Positions 57,201 through 64,000 of a DNA stretch of 64,000 bases are shown here, piece after piece. Each line of letters starts with the position of its first letter. Within the stretch, counting starts at the first letter, position 1. The stretch is from Procambarus clarkii (lineage: Eukaryota; Arthropoda; Malacostraca; Decapoda; Cambaridae): NCBI RefSeq assembly GCF_040958095.1, contig NC_091227.1, positions 18,343,776 to 18,407,775 on the forward strand, given 5' to 3'. Both the position numbers and the translations under genes were made by a program. Below the pieces are notes generated by a model, which did no database searches, had not been told where the DNA came from, and saw only the letters and a program-made list of their open reading frames with translations.

Positions 57201-59828
57201 TCGTGCTGATGATACTTAATTTCTGAGTAAAGGAAGTTTCCAGTTTCCTTTCTCAAGTATATAAGGAAGCCTATGGAGCGAGATCACATTGGTGGCACAG
57301 TCTTAATCATTGATTATAGCCACCCTTCCATATTTGGAGCAAAAAGTTTCAGACAACTGTAAGATATTTTGGAAAGAAATTAAATAGTCAAACAAGGAGG
57401 CTGGTGGGAAAAGACAATCTAAATATTTCATATATAAATGGAAGAATAATAAGTGATGAAGAATAATTATGAAGCAAATAAACATCTTTGCAAATTTTTT
57501 GGGTGGATGTTATGTACAAAATAAAGTATTAACGTGATTGGTTTCGCTAGTATGAGAAGTGCTGGTTGAAGTGATGGGTGCTGCAAGAGTGTGACGGTGT
57601 TAGTTATACATAATGCTTCAGAATGCAGTGTGAAAGGTATGGGTAGAGTATGTTTTGATATAATTATATTATTCGTTCTTTCTGGCCTGAAGAGTGCGAA
57701 AACAGCGGTAGCGATAAACGTTGTTGAATAAACGTTTTATCCGGACAAATGTGCAGTATTATATTAAAATTACTTAAATTAGGTAATAAACTAATTTCAT
57801 TAGTGCACAGATGTTCATCTGGCATACTGTATGCGTCGTCACGATGTATTTTTGCGGAAGATATGCTTTTGAAACGGTCTGAAGAATTTGATTTTCTGTA
57901 AATAAGATTCTAGGGTGATATTCAAATAGTTTTTGAGTTTCAGATTTCACGTTAGAGAGTAATTCACCACAATAACGAAACCAAATGTAACGAGACCTAG
58001 CCTAACCTAATCTAACCTTAACCTAACCATGGATATAGAGTAGATAATAACACTAATTACATAGTGGTTTGACGTGATTGCCTCCAGGGGTACCTCTTCC
58101 CTGAAAACAGGTTGAAACGTTGACAGGCTGAAAGTTAGATTACCTTATCCTATATTGTTTGCCATATGAGCCTAACAATCTGGTTTAAGAACATTCTTGC
58201 TGTGTTTTAGTAATGTTTTTGGCACTTAGGGGTTCCACGGGTTTATAACTATGAGTGAAACAGCATCTCTTTGTTTTCTGTCCTACATTGTGGCTTGTTG
58301 AGCTTGAAAATATTGCTCTTATATATGTCACATTTGACCTTTTAAGGTCTGGATTCCCTCAGCCTTGCTGTGGACACTTTTAAGATGTACATTCTTTATA
58401 CTAATGAATGTATAATTGTTAATACATGTATAATATTGTATATTATTATTGAGGACAGGAATTCTATTAGGCGTATCCAGGTACTCAAATGTAAGGGATA
58501 CTTGTGAAATCACCCATCCAGTATTTAGCCCTGCCCTTGGCGATCACTGTTAAGACATAATATGGTGTTTATCTTAATTGGTTTCCCAATGTTGGGGGAC
58601 AGAAAACTTGTTAGGTTTCTCGAAAATCCCCCCCTCCCCCCTCCAACTAGACCAACAACAAACATTCCTCAGGATGCAACCCACAACAGTTGCCTCACTC
58701 CCGAATGCCAGCTTGGTGAACAGAGGGCTCAGCACACACCCTCAGAGCCCTGGTGAAGTGTTCCTGTGTGTGGTTGTTGTGCAGGACGCCCCCGATGTGA
58801 AACCTTCGTGACGGCGGCGTGATTCCCTCCGTCAGCAGCGCCGCCATAACCAGCACTGCCGCTGCCTGTAGCCTGGGGGGAGGAGAAAAGCCACATTGAT
58901 TGATTGATAAAGATTAAGTCACCCAAAAGATGGCACAGGCATGAATAGCTCGTAAAACGCTGCAGGTCAAGGCATATATATATAAACACACGAGGAGCAC
59001 GTCTCGTCATCTTCCTATAAACAAAAGTAAAACGAAAACGAAAGAAAATAAGCAAAAAACTCTCCTTGAAATTTGTTTAAACGACTGTAAACTGGTAGCT
59101 TATTTGTCTTAAATGCGAGTGGAAATATTTATTCAGCAAGCTTGCTGAGTTTTCACTAACTCTGCAACCCGTTCTCACACCAGGCTGTTTAAACCAGCGG
59201 CCGTCCTCCCCAGACGCATTCATCAATTTTAACATACTGTGTATTAAAAAATTGCTTTGTTCTCATATATAAATTAATTGTCATAAATTAAATGTAATTA
59301 AAGTGATTCCATGCACCCGCCAAACCCCCTGTTTATGAATGAAAAACGGTTTACACACGACTCACAACTGATTTCGTCCGAACACTTCCGGAACAATTGC
59401 TTCAATGACGAATTTTGTTTGAACCACAACGCTATAAATGCTTCACCACGTACTACAAATACAAATAATCGCCTACAGAACCTAAACACCTAACCTATGA
59501 TTATATATGCACAATATGCTAATATATCATAATATTTATTTATATTGAAAACATTCCTGTTTTGAATGAAACCGCATGTGAAAATTTATGAATGCGTCTG
59601 TGGGGGTCGATTGCTGGATGTAATGGACTTGAGTCGAGGACGGGTTTTGTAGTAACGGAGGGGTGTGAGGGATGGCAGGTGAGTGTGAGGGACGGCAGGT
59701 GAGTGTAGGTGTGAGGGACAGCAGGTGAGTGTGGGTGTGAGGTGGGCTGTGTTTACACCCACATGCCTGGCCTTACCCGGGCCTAACATAACAAGCCAGG
59801 CACCACTCCCCGCTCTCACCTTACGCAT
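44525..59828 (-). CDS. Nmdar1: NMDA receptor GluN1/Nmdar1-like subunit, 21 exons
   Basis: Minus-strand exons, 5' to 3': 59828-59820, 58865-58740, 56943-56817, 56630-56503, 56352-56164, 54916-54816, 54464-54291, 54134-54018, 53580-53412, 53086-52985, 52401-52290, 51594-51463, 51073-50916, 50009-49879, 49430-49342, 47155-47007, 46810-46653, 46526-46354, 46150-45849, 45586-45343 and 45213-44525. They sum to 1192 residues with phase kept. Order: signal peptide, amino-terminal domain ([16 protein letters not shown]), ligand-binding lobe S1 ([19 protein letters not shown]), M1, pore loop with Asn616, M3 with SYTANLAAF at 646-654, S2, M4 (about 817-842) and a 350-residue tail. Family knowledge: the obligatory glycine-binding subunit of Ca2+-permeable, Mg2+-blocked NMDA receptors. 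Odd: Ala688, Glu732 and Tyr487 replace glycine-contact residues, DRPEER and the C0 segment are absent, and the tail has His/Cys octapeptides. Possibly a divergent paralogue; the canonical gene may be elsewhere. Exons 1, 20 and 21 are the least certain. Confidence 0.9.
45343..45586 (-). CDS. Nmdar1: Receptor exon 20: His/Cys octapeptide repeats
   Basis: Acceptor cttggcag, donor gtcagc; phases fit both neighbours. After SRVTTQAEV it encodes eight consecutive 8-residue units (about 892-955), such as [24 protein letters not shown] and HPTGKQCC. No counterpart in GluN1 that I know. Exon status rests on open frame and splice sites. Confidence 0.65.
45849..46150 (-). CDS. Nmdar1: Receptor exon 19: M4 and proximal tail
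   Basis: [12 protein letters not shown], then [20 protein letters not shown] (M4), then [15 protein letters not shown]. Acidic, Ser/Gln-rich tail start instead of the basic C0 segment. Donor gtaggt. Confidence 0.93.
46354..46526 (-). CDS. Nmdar1: Receptor exon 18: S2
   Basis: [16 protein letters not shown]: tgg gag gives Trp731-Glu732. Then [20 protein letters not shown]. Acceptor tctcacag, donor gtgagt. Confidence 0.95.
46653..46810 (-). CDS. Nmdar1: Receptor exon 17: S2
   Basis: [20 protein letters not shown]: the codons tcg gcg gtg give Ser687-Ala688-Val689. Then [20 protein letters not shown]. Donor gtcagt. Confidence 0.95.
47007..47155 (-). CDS. Nmdar1: Receptor exon 16: M3
   Basis: [20 protein letters not shown] at the M3 gate; then [15 protein letters not shown], where GluN1 has LDRPEERITGINDPR. 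Confidence 0.96.
47300..48532. mobile_element. Candidate fossil solo LTR (gypsy-like ends)
   Basis: Begins TGTAACACGG and ends CTGTTACA, giving the short inverted TGTAAC/GTTACA ends common in gypsy LTRs, in receptor intron 15. The flanks are CA-rich, so target duplication cannot be proved. No internal coding part is visible. Confidence 0.35.
49203..49310 (+). mobile_element. SINE (family A) fragment beside receptor exon 15
   Basis: gatgggcagagtttctttct, acctagcagtaaatatatac and ttagacagctgttatgggct match 27690-27800. Truncated at both ends. Confidence 0.75.
49342..49430 (-). CDS. Nmdar1: Receptor exon 15: pore loop M2
   Basis: [18 protein letters not shown]. Asn616 is the QRN-site asparagine that sets Ca2+ permeability and Mg2+ block. 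Donor gtaagt; a SINE fragment begins about 30 bases downstream. Confidence 0.95.
49879..50009 (-). CDS. Nmdar1: Receptor exon 14: M1
   Basis: [20 protein letters not shown] and [13 protein letters not shown] match GluN1 MQPFQSTLWLL..LLDRFSPF. The acceptor (gtgtggagccag) lacks a good pyrimidine tract, and a foldback element lies about 23 bases further 5'. Confidence 0.92.
50046..50216. mobile_element. Foldback element with 17-bp target duplication
   Basis: Two inverted arms (ccacacactagaaagtgaag ... and its complement ... cttcactttctagtgtgtgg) meet near 50112. A gccacgttattgtgactcct tail follows. caagtgagatcatatga flanks it on both sides. Confidence 0.88.
50916..51073 (-). CDS. Nmdar1: Receptor exon 13: S1 core
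   Basis: [20 protein letters not shown] and APLTINPER. Pro520, Thr522 and Arg527 keep the agonist carboxylate clamp (rat P516, T518, R523). Then [16 protein letters not shown]. Confidence 0.96.
51463..51594 (-). CDS. Nmdar1: Receptor exon 12: S1
   Basis: [15 protein letters not shown], then SPDGLYGER; Tyr487 takes the place of glycine-contact Phe484. Acceptor ctcacag, donor gtaatg. Confidence 0.92.
52290..52401 (-). CDS. Nmdar1: Receptor exon 11: S1
   Basis: [15 protein letters not shown] matches IVTIHQEPFVYVKP. Ends GGAG before gcaagt: a GC donor, the only nearby choice that gives the phase-1 end exon 12 needs. Confidence 0.85.
52985..53086 (-). CDS. Nmdar1: Receptor exon 10: S1 start
   Basis: [20 protein letters not shown] matches GluN1 KIIWPGGETEKPRGYQMST. 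Acceptor tgttgcag, donor gtaagt. Confidence 0.9.
53412..53580 (-). CDS. Nmdar1: Receptor exon 9: ATD to S1 linker
   Basis: [20 protein letters not shown] matches [20 protein letters not shown]. Acceptor cctccag, donor gtgaga. Confidence 0.92.
53645..53735 (+). mobile_element. SINE (family A) tail fragment
   Basis: ggttgaggaacggggccgcg, gggacgctaagccccaaagc, catctcaaggtaacctcgag. Confidence 0.7.
54018..54134 (-). CDS. Nmdar1: Receptor exon 8: ATD end
   Basis: [19 protein letters not shown] and [11 protein letters not shown], aligned with HELLEKENITDPP..WKTGPLF. The donor gtcaca is weak but keeps phase. Confidence 0.78.
54291..54464 (-). CDS. Nmdar1: Receptor exon 7: ATD
   Basis: [20 protein letters not shown] and LVTEEAL match GluN1 [20 protein letters not shown]. 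Acceptor tactactag, donor gtaagt. Confidence 0.88.
54480..54565 (+). mobile_element. Non-LTR element 3' tail
   Basis: gtagaaatagcctaagctac and tctcaataaacatacttgaa, directly upstream (in plus coordinates) of intron 6 sequence. Confidence 0.65.
54816..54916 (-). CDS. Nmdar1: Receptor exon 6: ATD
   Basis: [17 protein letters not shown], then VKVILLYA at the place of GluN1 ARVIILSAS. Acceptor cgttacag, donor gtgagt, phase 2 out. Confidence 0.82.
55799..55914. repeat. Perfect 40-bp inverted repeat, 36-base loop, in receptor intron 5
   Basis: Left arm 55799-55838 and right arm 55875-55914 are exact complements. The loop repeats cttgttgagg. The arm text ggcttgttgagcttgaaa also occurs in the LINE piece at 58290, so the arms derive from a LINE. 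Confidence 0.95.
56164..56352 (-). CDS. Nmdar1: Receptor exon 5: ATD
   Basis: 63 codons; [16 protein letters not shown] is almost identical to GluN1 [16 protein letters not shown]. Acceptor gttttcag, donor gtaacc. Confidence 0.93.
56503..56630 (-). CDS. Nmdar1: Receptor exon 4: ATD
   Basis: [20 protein letters not shown] and [19 protein letters not shown] parallel GluN1 SHPPT..PVSYTAGFYRIPVLGLTTR. Donor gtgagt. Confidence 0.88.
56817..56943 (-). CDS. Nmdar1: Receptor exon 3: ATD
   Basis: [19 protein letters not shown] and [13 protein letters not shown], like GluN1 MALSVCEDLISSQ. Two overlapping donors (gtaagt, then gtatat four bases on); only the second keeps frame with exon 4. Confidence 0.75.
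58205..58350 (-). mobile_element. LINE (CR1-like) RT C-terminal fragment, antisense
   Basis: gtggcttgttgagcttgaaa, then tatgtcacatttgacctttt; parallels 43600-43680 and 62210-62260 (opposite strand). Confidence 0.6.
58740..58865 (-). CDS. Nmdar1: Receptor exon 2: signal peptide core and ATD start
   Basis: Hydrophobic [14 protein letters not shown], then [18 protein letters not shown], matching GluN1 VNIGAVLSTRKHEQMF. Acceptor taken at gctacag; an alternative acceptor 7 bases upstream would need a phase-2 upstream exon. Confidence 0.75.
59640..59745. repeat. GTGAGGGA-type minisatellite
   Basis: gtgtgagggacggcaggtga repeated four times with indels, in receptor intron 1. Confidence 0.85.
59820..59828 (-). 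CDS. Nmdar1: Receptor exon 1: Met-Arg-Lys of the signal peptide (predicted)
   Basis: ATGCGTAAG followed by gtgaga. Spliced in phase 0 to exon 2 it gives [17 protein letters not shown], a typical signal peptide. A start-stop ATGTAA lies 11 bases upstream. Predicted from phase and signal-peptide logic only. Confidence 0.45.
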
Positions 59829-60221
59829 CGCCCTTTTTACATGAATGTGCTTACGAAAGAACCTTAATCATATATATTTTTGGATATAATGATACGTCTA
59901 CCGAGGCGGTATTCTTAGGATATATATCTTGTTTCCAGCAGTTATCACCATACTGAAAAAATGCTTTAGAAAAGTGTGACGTATCATTGACGTACAGTTA
60001 GTATGACGAACTGTGAATAGACTGTTGATACATATGTTAACATGTTCTGTAACAAGCACATCAATGCTTGACTAGGGACTTGCTTCCCTAAATGAATTTG
60101 GGGTAAATTTCCTGAGCCCATGATATGCCTCTGCTACACAGGCTACACGGCTTGCTGCCTTCTTTTGATAATTACTATGTCTCTCTTAACTTTTTCCACT
60201 TCCGATCAACAATATGGGTAT

Positions 60222-60375
60222 GAGTGCATTGCTACTCACAGGATAGATATGGGGTTGCACTATCACTCACAGGATGGGTGTGGGAGCGCACTGCCACTAT
60301 CAGGATGATTATGGGGTGCATTGTCACTCACAAGATGGGTATGGGGTGCACTACTACTCAGAATGTGTGTGGTGG
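60222..60375. repeat. About 33-bp minisatellite (cactcacaggatgggtatgg)
   Basis: Five units with ggggtgcactgccact-type linkers. A related 37-bp array lies at 61695-61815. Confidence 0.8.
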
Positions 60376-61329
60376 TGCACTATAAACAAACTGATGAAAT
60401 CAGTTACAGTTCATAACAGCGTATTTGTTGGATTAACCAAGTACCTCTCAGTGTAGCGTGTTAAGTGGCTTTATAAAACAAAAACATATAAATATTGACT
60501 ATTGTGTTAAAATTGTAATCAAACCCTCTGAAATATTTGTACATAAGTGATTATGAGTATTATTACCACTGAATACATCACGTTAATGTGATTTCTTTGC
60601 GTATTATTATCATTATTAGTGTTAAGGTTGCGGGACACGCTGGCCAACACGGCTCATGGCGGTCTTGGAAAAAAAAGTATTTTCGTTCACTATTGTTCAG
60701 TAGCGCGCCCGAGCGCCCCACGCTGGTGAGGTGCTCCAGTTTCACCGAGACTCGATACCCGTTATCTCATAATATACCAGCGCCAGAGTTTAAATCCGTA
60801 GCGAAACTTGCATGTGTAGACCTCTCAAAACTATTGAGCACTGCACAACACAGCATCACAGTGGTGTAGACAACACTCGCTTGAGCGTTGTGCAGGAGCA
60901 TTCAAGAGTTCTCCACACACGCGCACTGATTAAGTTTCACTCAACACATTTCAGTACCTGAACATGGCTGGATGGAGAAGCTTGGCATCAGTAGAGCAGA
61001 CGAGGCAGTGGGACAACCTGTCTGGCACTGGCACTGTGAGCTACGCGTGTATAGCGACTAGCACAGGGCATCATGCCAACCCTCCCACCACCCTCTCCGT
61101 CTCTATACCTCTAAAAAGCACCTATATCACACACCTTTGCTCCTTAGACAAAAACACCTCTACAACTCATGCTTCCACGAAAACAAAACTCCTGCATCTT
61201 ACATACATTTTCTTTGGACAGAGTTCCTATAACTCGTTCTGTTTTCCTTAAAAAATAAGTATCACAGAAAAATATGTTTCCTAGACACAACATCTTTGAT
61301 AACTGTTACCATTTGCGTGTCTGGAGGGA

Positions 61330-61410
61330 GCAGCGGTAGAAATAGCCTAAGCTACTTTATCCCTTTGAGATGTATTTCTTTCTTCTCTCAATAAACATAC
61401 TTGAACTTAA
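61330..61410 (+). mobile_element. Non-LTR element 3' tail
   Basis: gtagaaatagcctaagctac, tttatccctttgagatgtat, ctcaataaacatacttgaac. Confidence 0.65.
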
Positions 61411-61694
61411 AAGCAACTGCGACACACATTAATGTTTCTGTGGACCTGTCACAGTCCTCTCAAGTTTAGTTTCCCGCTTGTTGGCTAAAAGTAAATCGAT
61501 TTTTTTCGACCAATATTAAATATAGCCTGTTTGTGGAGGTCTGTGAGCCGTATTGATGGCCTGTGCATGGTAACTGTTGACAATATGGAGGGCCTGTACA
61601 TTGAAGATTAATGTGAATATTAATTATCTATGACTAAAGGATAATTGGTAATATTGGTGTGAGCTAGGGAAATACTTCGTTACATAGATGGCCT

Positions 61695-61815
61695 GTATGT
61701 GAGGGATGAGTACGGGTTGCACAGTGAACTACCGCTCACAGGATGAGTACGGGTTGCACAGTGAACTACCGCTCACAGGATGAGTATGAGATACGCAATA
61801 AACTGCCACTAACAG
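61695..61815. repeat. 37-bp minisatellite, three copies
   Basis: gatgagtacgggttgcacag plus tgaactaccgctcacag. It shares its core with the 60222-60375 array 1.4 kb away. Confidence 0.85.
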
Positions 61816-62164
61816 GATGAATCCCTTTGCCACTAGACATCCCCCCCCCACATTTCGCGATAGTGTGGTTTCACTTTTGGTTCGTACTGGCCTTTTTTGC
61901 GGTTCGCCTTTATGTTATGTAGTGGAGGCATCGGGCTCGTTTTGCCAGCTCCTGGTCCAAAGATTCTCTGGGTCTTTCAGGTCATTTCCCGCTCCACAGC
62001 ATTGTCGCTTGGATCGTCGACTTCCTATGGCGTCACATGTTACACATTTACTTCTAATTTCGTTATGAAATTAGATTATTTCAGTGTAAACATAGTTGAT
62101 CATGTTCTGCATTCTGGACCAATATTATTGTGACTAAATAAACCATATCTCTTCATTACTTACG

Positions 62165-62480
62165 TAAGCTAGCAGGATTTGGGTAAATTTGGATAATTCT
62201 ACGGACCCGTCAGATGTAACACAGACAAGAGCTTGAAACCGTTGCTCCAACACGCCACAATGTAGGACTGAGAACAGGAGAATCTTTTTCACCCACATGG
62301 TTATAAAAACATGGAACCGCCTACCCGCTGAAGCTATAAATACCAAAACTGTTAAATTGTGAAATTCAACTAGAAAAGATCATCCAGGTAAATAGGGGGG
62401 GGCCTTCAACTAGCTGCTAGCTTCGTCTTCTCGTCAAGGCCACTAGTGTTAGTGGCCTTCGGGTAAATTCAGGTAAAAAC
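62165..62480 (+). mobile_element. LINE (CR1-like) 3' end with tail hairpin, sense
   Basis: Reads FTHMVIKTWNRLPAEAIN, the end of a non-LTR reverse transcriptase. Then ccaggtaaataggggggggc and the hairpin aaggccactagtgttagtgg ccttcgggtaaattcaggta. This copy links the hairpin to the LINE. Confidence 0.75.
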
Positions 62481-63074
62481 TATTGGTAAAAAAAACATAA
62501 TTTAATTCTCAGGCCAAGATTATTGGTGTTTATTTAAAGGGACAAGACACTTGTGCTTACTTTAAACCATAAAATAATAGTATGTCATAGAATATCTAGA
62601 AATAATTATTCTACTGCAAGTGAATGTCATAATTAAGCTAACTCTTATTAATTTTATTTTTAGAAGCATTATCTTTCAAGACTGAACATGGATACAACCC
62701 AATAAAAGATCAAGTCTAGAAGGAGCAGCAGATTTCTTTGAAATATCAATACTAACCTCTTGAAAAACAAGGTTTCCCAACTTGCTGCACATGATTATTG
62801 GCTTTATAAAAAATATAAATGCCTACTATGAACATTATTAATTAGACCCTGTGTAATTTTTTATATAATACTATAATTATTATTCTTATAAGGAGTCTAG
62901 CAGTAAGGTCTAAAGCCTGTACCAGCATGATAATTATAATCCACACCTAATGCATCCCATATATAACATTTGATCTCCTATTTTTGTTAGGTTAGGCCGG
63001 GTTAGATTAGGTGTTTTGAAAGAGTAGCAGTGACATATCGGAGTACATACTTGTTTCAGGTTTTAGACACTGCT

Positions 63075-63190
63075 TAATTTATAATAATAATAATAATAAT
63101 AAAAATGTATTTACACAAATGTACATACATATTATAAACAGAGGAAGATACATAGACAAGTACAGTACAATCCATCAAGCCAGTAATACA
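63075..63190 (-). mobile_element. LINE 3' end, antisense, with (AAT)n
   Basis: Starts with a run of aat, then aaaaatgtatttacacaaat and gtacatacata; similar in layout to 63715-63860. Confidence 0.45.
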
Positions 63191-63714
63191 CTGTGTTTCA
63201 GGCACAACTTAAGATAATGTAGTTAGGTTGTTTAATTAAAGGTTCGATGATGTAGACATTTAATACTAACAAGAAGCAAGCTAAGATATACAGTACATCG
63301 TTCAAGACATTTAATAAATGCTATACAGCTTTTAGGAAGGGCATTATATAAAAAAGAAATATAAAAATGAACAAGTGCAAATAGGGAATACTTAATATTA
63401 AGAAAGATAGGGAAAAATTATTGAATTGTTGAAAGATTTGAAATAACTGACAATTAAACATAAGACACTTATAAATGGCAGCTGCTTTAACAGTTTACAT
63501 GTATATAGTTACTAATTTTTAAAAGTAGATAAGAATACGAAAAATAACATACAATGCTTTATGATATACAGTATAGGAAGAGCAGAACTGTATTTAGTAA
63601 CAGCAAATATAAAGTAATTAATAAGTAAAGTTTACAATAACAGCAAAACTCAGGTTGACATGAAAGATGAGAAGTGGTGAGGAAAATTGGTTACATAATG
63701 TTAATAAAGTAGTT

Positions 63715-63860
63715 ATAATAATAATAATAACAATAATAATAATGTTTGTTCAGGTAAAAGTACATACATTCAAAATGAGGTACAAACAATGTTGGATTTC
63801 TAGATAGAGCTAGTATATACTATGCCTAAAGCCCTAGTATGTACAGCATTTTGGGCAAGA
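63715..63860 (-). mobile_element. LINE 3' end, antisense
   Basis: (aat)n, gttcaggtaaaagtacatac, agatagagctagtatatact, atgcctaaagccctagtatg, acagcattttgggca; matches 12815-12965. Confidence 0.7.
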
Positions 63861-64000
63861 TGTGGGGAAAACGCTTAGACTAAAACTTAAAACTAATTGA
63901 CATCAAAAGCATAAATTGAATTGAAAAAGGTAAAAAATAAAAAAATGATAATAATTACATGATGGATGGAACAGCAGAAGTAATTTTAACAAAATAAACA

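Larger units (their letters stand above)
59829..64000. other. 5' flank of the receptor gene
   Basis: Repeats (60222-60375, 61330-61410, 61695-61815, 62165-62480, 63075-63190 and 63715-63860) and AT-rich sequence. A GC-richer patch at 60640-60740 could hold regulatory sequence. The short open frames show no recognisable domain. Confidence 0.5.

Noticed and set aside
61817-62133. Two overlapping plus-strand frames
   Set aside because: No conserved motif I can defend; next to LINE sequence, probably repeat-derived.

Overview
This is a gene-sparse, repeat-rich window from an animal genome, almost certainly a decapod crustacean. The genes are split into many short exons, and the introns are full of tRNA-derived SINEs, 3' stubs of LINEs, Tigger-like and foldback MITEs, and long minisatellites. 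Short degenerate TTAGG (arthropod telomere-type) tracts also occur. Several repeats resemble ones I remember from crayfish; that is memory, not a search. No bacterial features, CRISPR arrays or genuine tRNA/rRNA genes are visible.

Three protein-coding genes could be assembled exon by exon, each with reading phase conserved across every junction. (1) Plus strand, 1456-17737: ten exons of a DEG/ENaC (pickpocket-type) sodium-channel subunit, 519 codons visible plus stop, with the start codon not found. (2) Minus strand, 37395 down to 20933: all 14 coding exons of BBS2, a BBSome subunit, 725 residues, complete from ATG to stop. (3) Minus strand, 59828 down to 44525: 21 exons of an NMDA-receptor GluN1 (Nmdar1)-like subunit, modelled at 1192 residues. 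Genes 1 and 2 converge on 17.7-20.9 kb. Genes 2 and 3 are in tandem, separated by a 7-kb repeat-filled gap that includes a 1.5-kb minisatellite and a GC-rich candidate promoter.

The most interesting gene is the Nmdar1-like one. It keeps the pore asparagine and the M3 signature motif, at the same residue numbers as rat GluN1. However, it carries substitutions at positions that contact glycine in GluN1 (Ala at 688, Glu at 732, Tyr for the F484 position). It also lacks the DRPEER-like stretch and the basic juxtamembrane C0 segment. Its long cytoplasmic tail contains eight in-register octapeptides rich in His and Cys. It may be a crustacean-specific GluN1 paralogue with altered agonist recognition and a metal-binding or redox-sensitive tail.

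Other structures of note: a 33-bp pyrimidine-rich minisatellite of about 34 copies that runs into the splice acceptor of channel exon 2 and repeats a decoy acceptor in every unit; two GC-AG introns; a foldback element with a 17-bp target duplication just upstream of the exon encoding M1 of the glutamate receptor; a Tigger MITE nested in a foldback element with TA duplication; a SINE inserted in a tandem satellite-like array with a 12-bp duplication; and perfect inverted repeats of 34 bp (total) and 2 x 40 bp.
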